This document shows positions 1-5,293 of a stretch of 5,442 bases of DNA, piece by piece. The position numbers and the translations under genes were made by a program. The notes beneath the pieces are model-generated. The model saw only the letters and a list, made by a program, of their open reading frames with translations, had not been told where the DNA came from and made no database searches. The stretch is from Candidatus Omnitrophota bacterium (GTDB taxonomy: Bacteria > Omnitrophota > Gorgyraeia > Gygaellales > JAHJCI01), in the NCBI GenBank assembly GCA_018813085.1, contig JAHJCI010000194.1, positions 1 through 5,442 on the forward strand. The letters are read 5' to 3'. Within the stretch, counting starts at the first letter, position 1. Every line of letters begins with the position of its first letter.

Positions 1-1237
1 AAGCCGGACAGGTCAGCACCCGCATGTATTGCTCAATTTCCTGGCGCAAATAATCGGAAGTGGTTGAAGTATGCTTTTCTTCTAGAATTGCCGCCACACC
101 GGGAAAAGTAACCTGTTGACTGCCAACTTCATATAATTTGCTACCAGTGCCATACAAAATAATATTTATATGTTCTTTCTTTAAATCAGCTACCGGCGCA
201 TCTAGCACAAAATTGTTCTGTTTGGCAACTGATTTAAGCAACTGCCAATAGGTATTTTGGTTGGAAAAATTCCGAGCCCAGGGCTTAATTGCTCCTTGAG
301 CCAAAGTTAATTTCTTGTTGGGAATAACTAACTCTGGGTCAACTTCTAGTCTAGTACCCAAACCCAGACATTTGACACAGGCCCCGGCCGGCGAATTAAA
401 AGAAAAATTACGCGGCTCAACTTCGCTATAGCTGATCCCGCATTTGGCGCAAGCATAATTTTCGCTGAAAATTAATTCCTTTTGCCTGCCTGCCAAAGAG
501 GCAGGCGTTTTAGCCTGCTCTGTGATAGAAATTATTACCACGCCTTTGCCTACTTTAAGGGCTGTTTCTACGGAATCGGCTAAACGATTCTTGGTTTCCT
601 GTTTTATTATAAGCCTGTCTATAACCACTTCTATCTTATGAAGTTTATATCTCTCTAACTTAAGCGTATCCCTGACTTCATAAATTTTTCCGTCAGCGCG
701 AAAACGGACAAAGCCCGCTTTTTGAATCTTAGCCGCTATATCGCGATATTCCCCTTTCCTACCGCTGATTAAAGGAGCTAAAATTATGATATGCGTATCC
801 TTGCCTAATTTGAGTAATCTCTCGACTATTTCCTGTGAAGTCTGCCGGCTTATAGGTTGAGCGCACTGATAGCAATGCACAATTCCTATGCGCGCAAACA
901 AAAGCCGCAGGTAATCATAGATTTCTGTCTGAGTAGCCACAGTAGAACGAGGATTACCTCCCGCAGTCCTTTGCTCTATGGATATGACCGGAGATAACCC
1001 CTGAATCTCTTCTACATCAGGCTTCTGGAGTTGTTCCAGGAATTGACGGGCATAACTGGATAGGCTCTCCATGTAGCGGCGCTGGCCCTCGGCATAAATG
1101 GTATCAAACGCCAGGCTTGATTTTCCAGATCCGGAAAGCCCGGTAACTACGATAAGCTTATTGCGCGGCAATTTAAGGTTGATACCTTTAAGATTGTGCT
1201 CGCGCGCCCCGCGAATAATAATTTTATCATTCAACAT
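1..1237 (-). CDS. uvrA: UvrA, excinuclease ABC subunit A (N-terminal 412 residues; cut by window edge)
   Basis: UvrA is the ATP-dependent DNA-damage sensor of nucleotide excision repair. It acts as a dimer in the cytoplasm and loads UvrB on lesions. The visible part starts MLNDKIIIRGAREHNLKGI and has the Walker A motif GLSGSGKS (residues 33-40), then DTIYAEGQRRYMESLSSYARQ, then the Q-loop-like EQRTAGGNPRSTVAT (88-102). The UvrB-binding and insertion region follows, with a CxxC at 122/125. The first zinc module has CAKC (263-266) and CVKC (287-290), with PRNFSFNSPAG between them. The frame leaves the window at CPA, where family members continue a CxxC. Complete UvrA is about 940 residues, so less than half is present. 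The ATG at 1235-1237 fits the family N-terminus and has a weak AGGT ribosome site 6 nt upstream. Oddity: residues 243-252 (KTPASLAGRQ) are encoded by a GC-rich palindrome and look inserted. Identification is essentially certain. Confidence 0.98.
   Translation of the reverse strand, partial: MLNDKIIIRGAREHNLKGINLKLPRNKLIVVTGLSGSGKSSLAFDTIYAEGQRRYMESLSSYARQFLEQLQKPDVEEIQGLSPVISIEQRTAGGNPRSTVATQTEIYDYLRLLFARIGIVHCYQCAQPISRQTSQEIVERLLKLGKDTHIIILAPLISGRKGEYRDIAAKIQKAGFVRFRADGKIYEVRDTLKLERYKLHKIEVVIDRLIIKQETKNRLADSVETALKVGKGVVIISITEQAKTPASLAGRQKELIFSENYACAKCGISYSEVEPRNFSFNSPAGACVKCLGLGTRLEVDPELVIPNKKLTLAQGAIKPWARNFSNQNTYWQLLKSVAKQNNFVLDAPVADLKKEHINIILYGTGSKLYEVGSQQVTFPGVAAILEEKHTSTTSDYLRQEIEQYMRVLTCPA
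484..506. repeat. Palindromic repeat inside uvrA, translated in frame
   Basis: The plus strand reads GCCTGCC (488-494), a 5-nt loop AAAGA, then GGCAGGC (500-506), a perfect 7-bp stem. An extra GCCT lies just outside it at 484-487. The element is read through in uvrA as KTPASLAGRQ, directly before the strand leading to the first zinc module. It is richer in G+C than the surrounding codons. E. coli UvrA, as I remember it, has the first zinc cysteines at 253-280. Here they are at 263-290, consistent with about ten extra residues. A mobile palindromic element is inference from one copy. Confidence 0.6.
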
Positions 1238-1243
1238 AGTTTT

Positions 1244-1247
1244 ACCT
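1244..1247 (-). promoter_or_regulatory. Weak ribosome binding site of uvrA
   Basis: AGGT on the minus strand lies 6 nt before the uvrA ATG. It is the only Shine-Dalgarno-like sequence near that start. It sits 11 nt downstream of the inner end of an inverted repeat, so folding of that repeat could affect access to it (inference). Confidence 0.45.
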
Positions 1248-1258
1248 ATAATAACGAA

Positions 1259-1355
1259 CCCCGCACCTTTGTAATATCGACAACCATCGCTTATGCTCTT
1301 CTTTAAGAATAATCTAGAACAGTATAAACGAAGCCAATCCCGTAAAGGTGCGGGG
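1259..1355. repeat. 97-bp element with 12-bp terminal inverted repeats, between the small basic gene and uvrA
   Basis: CCCCGCACCTTT at 1259-1270 is perfectly inverted as AAAGGTGCGGGG at 1344-1355, separated by 73 nt. On the minus strand an inner 8-bp pairing is also possible (TCGTTTAT with ATAAGCGA, one G-U), with a small TTCTT/AAGAA hairpin inside it. In RNA this would give a long three-part hairpin occupying most of the uvrA 5' leader. The same 12-base word occurs again at 2549-2560, which suggests a dispersed repeat family. It could be a MITE or REP-type remnant, or a structured leader. There is no coding capacity. The inverted repeat is certain; its role is not known. Confidence 0.7.
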
Positions 1356-1358
1356 CAT

Positions 1359-1379
1359 AAAACAAGATATTTCTATCTT
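1359..1379 (-). terminator. Possible weak intrinsic terminator after the small basic gene
   Basis: The minus strand reads AAGATA, GAAA, TATCTT, then GTTTTA. This is a 6-bp stem closed by a GNRA-type tetraloop and followed by four T residues. The stem overlaps the stop codon of the 82-residue gene (TAG at 1373-1375). The stem is very poor in G+C, so termination would be weak at best. It may simply protect the 3' end of the message. Confidence 0.3.
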
Positions 1380-1621
1380 TTCTTACTTTTTTTCTTCCTG
1401 CCGCCTCTTTTCATCTTAGCGCAAGAAACATCGCCCTTCTTATCCAAAATATAAAGATAGCCTTCTTTTCTCTTGATGCCGCACTTGGCTACCTTCTTAG
1501 GGCTGCCGCCCTTGGATTTACCGCGGGCCATCTTAGCGCACGAGACGTCACCTTTCTTATCGACATAGTAAAGATAACCTTTCTCTCTCTTGATGCCCAA
1601 TTTTGCTACTTTCTCTGCCAT
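1373..1621 (-). CDS. Small, very basic protein made of two tandem 31-residue repeats (function unknown)
   Basis: I cannot assign a function to this 82-residue protein. Residues 4-34 and 43-73 are two copies of one unit with 25 of 31 positions identical, period 39. The shared core is GYLY, two variable residues, then DKKGDVSCAKM. The unit looks like a short beta-rich fold: a strand with aromatics, a DKKGD turn, then a second strand. Cysteines 28 and 67 are equivalent in the two units; Cys47 is unique to the second. The linker (KSKGGSPK) and tail (RGGRKKKSKKR) are lysine/arginine-rich, suggesting nucleic-acid or ribosome contact (inference). There is no signal peptide or membrane segment. A strong GGGAGGTG ribosome site 7 nt upstream and the conserved duplication support a real, well-translated gene. 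It lies 67 nt after nadX and 135 nt before uvrA. Confidence 0.82.
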   Translation of the reverse strand: MAEKVAKLGIKREKGYLYYVDKKGDVSCAKMARGKSKGGSPKKVAKCGIKRKEGYLYILDKKGDVSCAKMKRGGRKKKSKKR

Positions 1622-1628
1622 ACTGTTT

Positions 1629-1636
1629 CACCTCCC
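1629..1636 (-). promoter_or_regulatory. Strong ribosome binding site of the small basic protein
   Basis: GGGAGGTG on the minus strand lies 7 nt before the ATG at 1619-1621. It is the best match to the anti-Shine-Dalgarno sequence in the window, which argues that the small gene is real and highly translated. Confidence 0.85.
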
Positions 1637-1649
1637 TTCTTGAATGAGC

Positions 1650-1684
1650 CCCAACGATACGTCGGGACGAATTAAGTTCGGTCC
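1650..1684 (-). repeat. Two overlapping small hairpins between nadX and the small gene
   Basis: On the minus strand, CCCGACG, TAT, CGTTGGG forms a 7-bp stem with one G-U (1650-1666). Just before it, GGACCGAA and TTCGTCC can pair with one bulged base (1665-1684). The two share bases at 1665-1666, so they compete at their border. No T-run follows, so this is not a standard terminator. It could be a small palindromic repeat or an mRNA processing site. Confidence 0.45.
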
Positions 1685-1688
1685 TCAC

Positions 1689-2510
1689 TTATGTTCCTAT
1701 TCTAACCGGTTGTAAAATCTGCCTTAATGTTGCGATTGCCGAAAGCACTGCCAGAAAGCTTGTTTTTGGATTATCGCGATGTAATGAATTCTCAACCCTG
1801 GCCGATATTTTTGCTGCCTCGGATTCTATATAAATCTCGTGTATATTTCTCTTGATTCGATTAGAAGCTATAATTTTGACCTTTGTCCTCGCCTGCCCTA
1901 TACCTGCAATGCTTAAGGTAGCAGCGACATTGACATTCCGGGGAAATAATTTTATCGCCTGGCGGGCATCCCCGTAAAACAACACCGTATCCTTCTTAAT
2001 CTTATCCAGCCTTATGCCTTTACGCCTGATATATTCTGAATCCTCAAAAGACCTGGGATTTTTACGTGTGGTAAGAACAACCTTTTTTACCTTCCTCAAA
2101 GAGATGGCCTTTAATGAATCTATCCCGCAGATTGCTCCGCTGGGGATGTAAACACGGGAGCGATTTTTCTTAGCAAGAGTATTTAGCTGATCCATGTGGG
2201 AAACTATTCCGCCGACGCTCATAATAATAACATCTCGCCCTTTATTCAATGCACGCTTTGTAATGGCTAAGCTGGCATTAGCATCTGCTGCTTCGATTAT
2301 CAAATCGCTTTTCTTTATCAAGGAATCCAGAGAAAGAGCAATTATCCCTTTATTCTTGAGTTTGGCAGCCAACAACAAGGCCTTTTTTCTATCGATATCA
2401 AATAAGGAGGCTAACTTTGCCTGGGCCCTGAACTCTCTATTGATTGCCCTGGCTATGGAAGTTCCTATTGCCCCGCAGCCAACAATCCCAATCCTCAGCT
2501 TCCTCTTCAC
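1689..2510 (-). CDS. nadX: Aspartate dehydrogenase, NadX type (DUF108 family)
   Basis: The enzyme probably oxidises L-aspartate to iminoaspartate with NAD(P)+, which quinolinate synthase NadA then uses for NAD synthesis, in place of the flavin oxidase NadB. The N-terminal Rossmann domain has GIVGCGAIG (8-16) and an acidic end of beta-2 (FDID, 37-40). EAADANAS (73-80) and IIMSVGGIV (95-103) match the family. The catalytic domain shows PSGAICGID (123-131), LTTRKNP (146-152), LFPRNVNVAATLSIAGIG (188-205), NIHEI with the presumed catalytic His224, and ENSLHRDNPKTS (240-251). At 273 residues it is of ordinary length. The start is GTG at 2508-2510, chosen because AAAGGA lies 7 nt upstream and the Rossmann strand begins at once. 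The nearby upstream ATG is out of frame and stops at once. Confusion with other two-domain dehydrogenases is possible but unlikely. Confidence 0.9.
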   Translation of the reverse strand: MKRKLRIGIVGCGAIGTSIARAINREFRAQAKLASLFDIDRKKALLLAAKLKNKGIIALSLDSLIKKSDLIIEAADANASLAITKRALNKGRDVIIMSVGGIVSHMDQLNTLAKKNRSRVYIPSGAICGIDSLKAISLRKVKKVVLTTRKNPRSFEDSEYIRRKGIRLDKIKKDTVLFYGDARQAIKLFPRNVNVAATLSIAGIGQARTKVKIIASNRIKRNIHEIYIESEAAKISARVENSLHRDNPKTSFLAVLSAIATLRQILQPVRIGT

Positions 2511-2517
2511 AGGGACA

Positions 2518-2523
2518 TCCTTT
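2518..2523 (-). promoter_or_regulatory. Ribosome binding site that sets the GTG start of nadX
   Basis: AAAGGA on the minus strand lies 7 nt before GTG (2508-2510). The ATG that overlaps its end runs into TGA after two codons, so GTG is the usable start. The site lies just outside the repeat element that fills the panC-nadX spacer. Confidence 0.75.
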
Positions 2524-2536
2524 CAGCCAATCGGGG

Positions 2537-2640
2537 GACACCCTCTTGCCCCGCACCTTTTAATTCTAATTCCAAGAGGGATGCGGGGTTCAGCCTTCGC
2601 CGAAGGCGAACCCGCCTACGGCGGAAATCGGGAGGGTGTC
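2537..2640. repeat. Composite REP-like palindromic element between panC and nadX
   Basis: The 148-nt spacer is packed with inverted repeats. The outer arms are GACACCCTC (2537-2545) and GAGGGTGTC (2632-2640), a perfect 9 bp. Inside are CCCTCTTG (2541-2548) with CAAGAGGG (2573-2580), and CCCCGCA (2549-2555) with TGCGGGG (2582-2588). Two further compact hairpins lie at 2593-2624. The word CCCCGCACCTTT (2549-2560) matches the terminal repeats at 1259-1270 and 1344-1355. GGGGACA-type words next to AATTC-rich spacers recall the repeats that accompany REP-associated tyrosine transposases in several uncultivated lineages (recollection, not checked). AATCGGG is directly repeated at 2529-2535 and 2626-2632. 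No coding capacity is credible. Confidence 0.75.
2593..2624. repeat. Pair of GC-rich mini-hairpins
   Basis: GCCTTCG (2593-2599) and CGAAGGC (2601-2607) form a 7-bp palindrome around one base. TTCGCC/GGCGAA (2596-2601 with 2605-2610) is an alternative pairing with a GAA loop. It is followed by CCGCC, TAC, GGCGG (2612-2624). The two hairpins are side by side within the larger element. They resemble the short CCGCC-NNN-GGCGG repeats scattered in many candidate-phylum genomes (recollection). Confidence 0.65.
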
Positions 2641-2658
2641 ACCGGCATTACCTGATTC

Positions 2659-3513
2659 CTAATTTCTGGCCGGGGTAATGATAGCGTTATCAATTAACCG
2701 GGTTTTGCCGATCCAAATCGCAAGAGCTATTAGTACCTTTTCTTGGATTTTTTCAACCGTCTTTAATTCATTTAAATCAACAATGTTGATATATTGAATC
2801 CTGGCGCTTTTTTTCTTCAGGATAATCTTACGCATAGTAAGAATAATCTTAGAGGGATTGCTAATTCCCTGCCTAATCATTGTTTTTGCTGTTTCCAGGG
2901 CATTATATAAAACAACTGCATCCCTTCTTTCTGAAGCAGACAAATAATTGTTTCTGGAACTCATAGCCAGCCCGTCCGGCTCTCTGATTGTAGGCATCAC
3001 CTTTATCTTAAGCCGCATATACAGGTCTTTTACCATCCTTTGAATAATGATTGCCTGCTGGGCATCCTTCTGCCCAAAGTATGCCGTATCAGGCTCGACA
3101 ATATTAAAAAGTTTATTAACCACTGTTGCTACTGCCGCAAAATGCCCTGGCCTGAATTTTCCGCAGAGGAGATCGCTTAACTTATCAATCTTTATTTCAG
3201 TCTTATATCCCTTGGGGTAAATCTGGTTCCTTGCAGGATTAAAGATAAAATCAACGCCTGTTTTTTTACATAAAGTAGCATCTGCCTTCAGATTCCGAGG
3301 ATAGCGCCGATAATCTTCATTCGGGCCGAATTGGGTAGGATTGAGGAAAATGCTCACAGCCGTATAATTATTCTCTTTTCTTGATTGCCTGATTAAACTA
3401 AAGTGCCCGGCGTGTAAAGCTCCCATAGTCGGCACAAATCCTATGGATTTACCTCTTTTTCTTAAATTCGTGGTTATTTTCTGCATAACCTTTACGCTGC
3501 GCAGAATTCTCAT
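2659..3513 (-). CDS. panC: Pantothenate synthetase (pantoate-beta-alanine ligase)
   Basis: PanC is a cytoplasmic enzyme that joins pantoate and beta-alanine using ATP, giving pantothenate for coenzyme A. The protein has the family blocks in order: PTMGALHAGHFSLI (28-41) with the HxGH nucleotide motif at 34-37; FLNPTQFGPNEDYRRYPR (56-73); CGKFRPGHFAAVATVVNKLF (117-136); FGQKDAQQ (146-153); and EPDGLAMSSRN (178-188), the KMSKS-like loop. IGKTRLIDNA near the C-terminus is also typical. At 284 residues it has the usual length (E. coli 283). The ATG overlaps the folK stop as ATGA (3510-3513). No good Shine-Dalgarno is visible, so translation probably depends on coupling to folK. No panB or panD is seen in the window. 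A repeat-filled spacer follows. Identification is secure. Confidence 0.98.
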   Translation of the reverse strand: MRILRSVKVMQKITTNLRKRGKSIGFVPTMGALHAGHFSLIRQSRKENNYTAVSIFLNPTQFGPNEDYRRYPRNLKADATLCKKTGVDFIFNPARNQIYPKGYKTEIKIDKLSDLLCGKFRPGHFAAVATVVNKLFNIVEPDTAYFGQKDAQQAIIIQRMVKDLYMRLKIKVMPTIREPDGLAMSSRNNYLSASERRDAVVLYNALETAKTMIRQGISNPSKIILTMRKIILKKKSARIQYINIVDLNELKTVEKIQEKVLIALAIWIGKTRLIDNAIITPARN

Positions 3514-3977
3514 CGCTTTTTTATTCGGCGCTTTTGTTTAGGGCTGGATTTTCCCTGTTTTAATGCCAAAGCCACCTGCGGAGCAATCTCGCCCAGTGGT
3601 TTCATCACAAATTCCCGCTCAAGCATCCTGGGATGGGGAATACAAAGAGCTTCCTCTTGGATACGATAATCCCCGTAACATAAGATATCCAGGTCAATCG
3701 TACGAGGAGCATTCTTCACCGTACGAACCCTGCCCAGCTGAAATTCCACTTTCTGTAATTTCTCAAGAAGCTTATAAGGAGACAGTGTAGTCTGAATTGC
3801 CACTACACAGTTTAAATACAAGCCCTGTGGCGGGCCTGCAATCGGCTGTGTCTGGATTATCTTTGAAATCCCGGTAACTCTTGTATTCATTAACTGCCTT
3901 ATACGCCTTATGGCAGTCTTTATATAATATTGCCTGTCCCCCAGGTTTGAGCCTAATCCGACATAACAGGTTACCAT
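3510..3977 (-). CDS. folK: 2-amino-4-hydroxy-6-hydroxymethyldihydropteridine pyrophosphokinase (HPPK)
   Basis: FolK transfers pyrophosphate from ATP to 6-hydroxymethyl-7,8-dihydropterin, giving the substrate of dihydropteroate synthase in folate synthesis. The signatures are GLGSNLGD (7-14), the P-loop-like TQPIAGPPQGLYLNCV (43-58), and LGRVRTVKNAPRTIDLDIL (81-99). In the last of these, Asp95 and Asp97 bind magnesium and Arg83/Arg92 lie at the active site. IPHPRMLEREFVMKPLGEIAP (113-133) completes the family core. The last 16 residues (KQGKSSPKQKRRIKKR) form a very basic tail beyond the core. Length 155 is normal (E. coli 159). The ATG at 3975-3977 is preceded only by a weak GAG-type ribosome site, supplied by a heptanucleotide repeat. 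The gene follows dapL by 37 nt and overlaps panC by 4 nt. Identification is secure. Confidence 0.96.
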   Translation of the reverse strand: MVTCYVGLGSNLGDRQYYIKTAIRRIRQLMNTRVTGISKIIQTQPIAGPPQGLYLNCVVAIQTTLSPYKLLEKLQKVEFQLGRVRTVKNAPRTIDLDILCYGDYRIQEEALCIPHPRMLEREFVMKPLGEIAPQVALALKQGKSSPKQKRRIKKR

Positions 3978-3981
3978 TTAT

Positions 3982-4016
3982 CTCGATACTAGATACTCGA
4001 TACCAGACACCAGCAT
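3982..4016. repeat. Heptanucleotide tandem repeat filling the dapL-folK spacer
   Basis: On the plus strand five consecutive 7-mers read CTCGATA, CTAGATA, CTCGATA, CCAGACA, CCAGCAT. The first three differ at one position only; the last two have decayed. The array covers nearly all of the 38-nt gap from the dapL stop to the folK start. The minus-strand copy next to folK provides the CGAGA that serves as its weak ribosome site. Confidence 0.8.
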
Positions 4017-5191
4017 CAAAGTTTTCCTAGCCTGCTTATTGCCTGTTTTATCCTTTTCTTATCAACGGTAAGGGCAAAACGGACATAACCTTCCCCGTAC
4101 TTGCCGAATCCGACTCCAGGAGTTACTATAATACCTGCTTTTTTTAATAACATTTGAGCAAAAAGCATTGAATTAAGCCTGGGGTTAATTTTTAAATGAC
4201 ACTGCGGAATTCTAACCCAGAGATAGAAAGTAGCCCTTGGTTTTGTTACCTGCCAACCCAAAGAATTCAAGCCCCCTGCTAAAATATCCCTTCTTGTCTG
4301 GTAAAGCCCACAGGCCTTTTTGACCTGAAACTGAGAACTCCTTAGCGCTGCAATGCCAGCCAATTGCAATGCAGTGAAAATACCTGAGTCGATATTTGCC
4401 TTTACCTTTGCTAAAGCGGCTACTAAATCTTTTCTGCCTGCTGCCCAACCGACTCGCCAACCGGTCATGTTGTAAGTTTTTGACAGCGAGTGAAACTCTA
4501 TTGCGATATTTTTTGCGCCTTCTGTTTCCAGGAAACTCTGTACTTTAAAATTATCAAAACATATCTCGGAATAAGCCAAATCAGAGACTACTACCAATTT
4601 TTGCCTGCGCGCAAAACGTACCACCTCTTTATAGAATTCTTTACCAGCTACGGCAGCAGTAGGATTATTAGGGTAATTGATGTAAAGCAATTTCGCTTTC
4701 TTCAAAATTTTATTGGGAATTTTCTCTAAGTCAGGAAGAAAATTATTTTTTGACAAAAGGGGCAGAGAATAAACCAGTCCACCCGCCAATATCGTCCCTG
4801 TGCGGTAAGGAGGATAACACGGGTCTGGAATCAGGGAATAATCCCCGGGGTTAATCACAGCCAAAGGAAAATGGGCAATCCCTTCCTTAGAGCCGATAAG
4901 CGGCAGGATTTCATTTTCAAAATCAAGCTTTACTTTAAAACGCCTTTTATACCAATTAGCAATCTCTTTGCGCAAGGCAGGCATTCCCTGGTCCAGGGCG
5001 TAGCGGTGGGTTGCCGGGTTATCAACGGCTCTTTTAAGCGCCCTGATTATATGGCTCGGCGTGGGCCTGTCCGGGTCTCCGATGCCAAAATCAATAACAT
5101 CCCTGCCTGCTCTTATTGCTTGCCTCCTGGCCCGGTCTATCTGCACAAAAAGATAGGGAGGCAATTTCATAACTCGGGTAGCGATTCTCAT
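4016..5191 (-). CDS. dapL: LL-diaminopimelate aminotransferase (PLP-dependent, fold type I)
   Basis: DapL converts tetrahydrodipicolinate plus glutamate directly to LL-diaminopimelate, bypassing the succinylated or acetylated intermediates of the DapC/D/E route. The product serves peptidoglycan and lysine. The N-terminus KLPPYLF (9-15) and FGIGDPDRPTP (35-45) are typical of bacterial DapL-like proteins. RYALDQGMPALR (63-74), GSKEGI (100-105), INYPNNPTAA (171-180), SDLAYSE (203-209) and SLSKTYNMTGWRVGW (235-249) follow, with PLP Lys238, Asn176, Asp204, Tyr207 and Arg246. YVRFALT (369-375) carries the substrate-carboxylate Arg371. At 391 residues the length is normal. The ATG is preceded by AAAGGA 6 nt away. 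Family members with other amino donors look alike, but dapB directly upstream supports DapL. Gly in the usual DPGYP loop is Cys125 here. Confidence 0.92.
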   Translation of the reverse strand: MRIATRVMKLPPYLFVQIDRARRQAIRAGRDVIDFGIGDPDRPTPSHIIRALKRAVDNPATHRYALDQGMPALRKEIANWYKRRFKVKLDFENEILPLIGSKEGIAHFPLAVINPGDYSLIPDPCYPPYRTGTILAGGLVYSLPLLSKNNFLPDLEKIPNKILKKAKLLYINYPNNPTAAVAGKEFYKEVVRFARRQKLVVVSDLAYSEICFDNFKVQSFLETEGAKNIAIEFHSLSKTYNMTGWRVGWAAGRKDLVAALAKVKANIDSGIFTALQLAGIAALRSSQFQVKKACGLYQTRRDILAGGLNSLGWQVTKPRATFYLWVRIPQCHLKINPRLNSMLFAQMLLKKAGIIVTPGVGFGKYGEGYVRFALTVDKKRIKQAISRLGKL

Positions 5192-5197
5192 TTACAT

Positions 5198-5203
5198 TCC
5201 TTT
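5198..5203 (-). promoter_or_regulatory. Ribosome binding site of dapL
   Basis: AAAGGA on the minus strand lies 6 nt before the ATG at 5189-5191. It supports that start over later in-frame methionines. Confidence 0.75.
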
Positions 5204-5293
5204 AATACATTCTGCTTAGCTCTTCTATAATACTTATCTCTGTGCAGAATTTCCAGGATAGTCTCTCCGAAGCCCTAACATAGCATAATCATT

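Noticed and set aside
484..506. Frameshift or sequencing error at the GC-rich palindrome in uvrA
   Set aside because: The reading frame is open and matches UvrA on both sides, so the extra segment is in frame and uvrA is intact across it.
1248..1256. TATTAT as a -10 promoter box for uvrA
   Set aside because: No acceptable -35 box lies 16-18 bp upstream, and the leader left before the ribosome site would be almost nil. AT-rich chance match.
2194..2655. 153-codon plus-strand frame across nadX and the spacer
   Set aside because: It is antisense to nadX and runs through the palindromic repeat element. The protein is low-complexity and matches no family I know, and nadX on the other strand has full family motifs.
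3563..3790. 75-codon plus-strand frame antisense to folK
   Set aside because: It lies wholly inside folK, whose catalytic motifs are read on the minus strand. The composition reflects the complementary codons.
3982..4016. CRISPR-like short repeat array
   Set aside because: The units are 7 bp in direct contact with no spacers, so this is a simple tandem repeat.
4212..4460. 82-codon minus-strand frame overlapping dapL in another frame
   Set aside because: It has the same strand but a different frame within the C-terminal half of dapL; there is no ribosome site and no motif.
4490..4729. 79-codon plus-strand frame antisense to dapL
   Set aside because: It lies inside dapL, opposite the PLP-lysine region, with no independent evidence of coding.
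4871..5230. 119-codon plus-strand frame antisense to the start of dapL
   Set aside because: It is a shadow of dapL with no recognisable domain and no credible ribosome site. DapL motifs on the minus strand explain the conservation.
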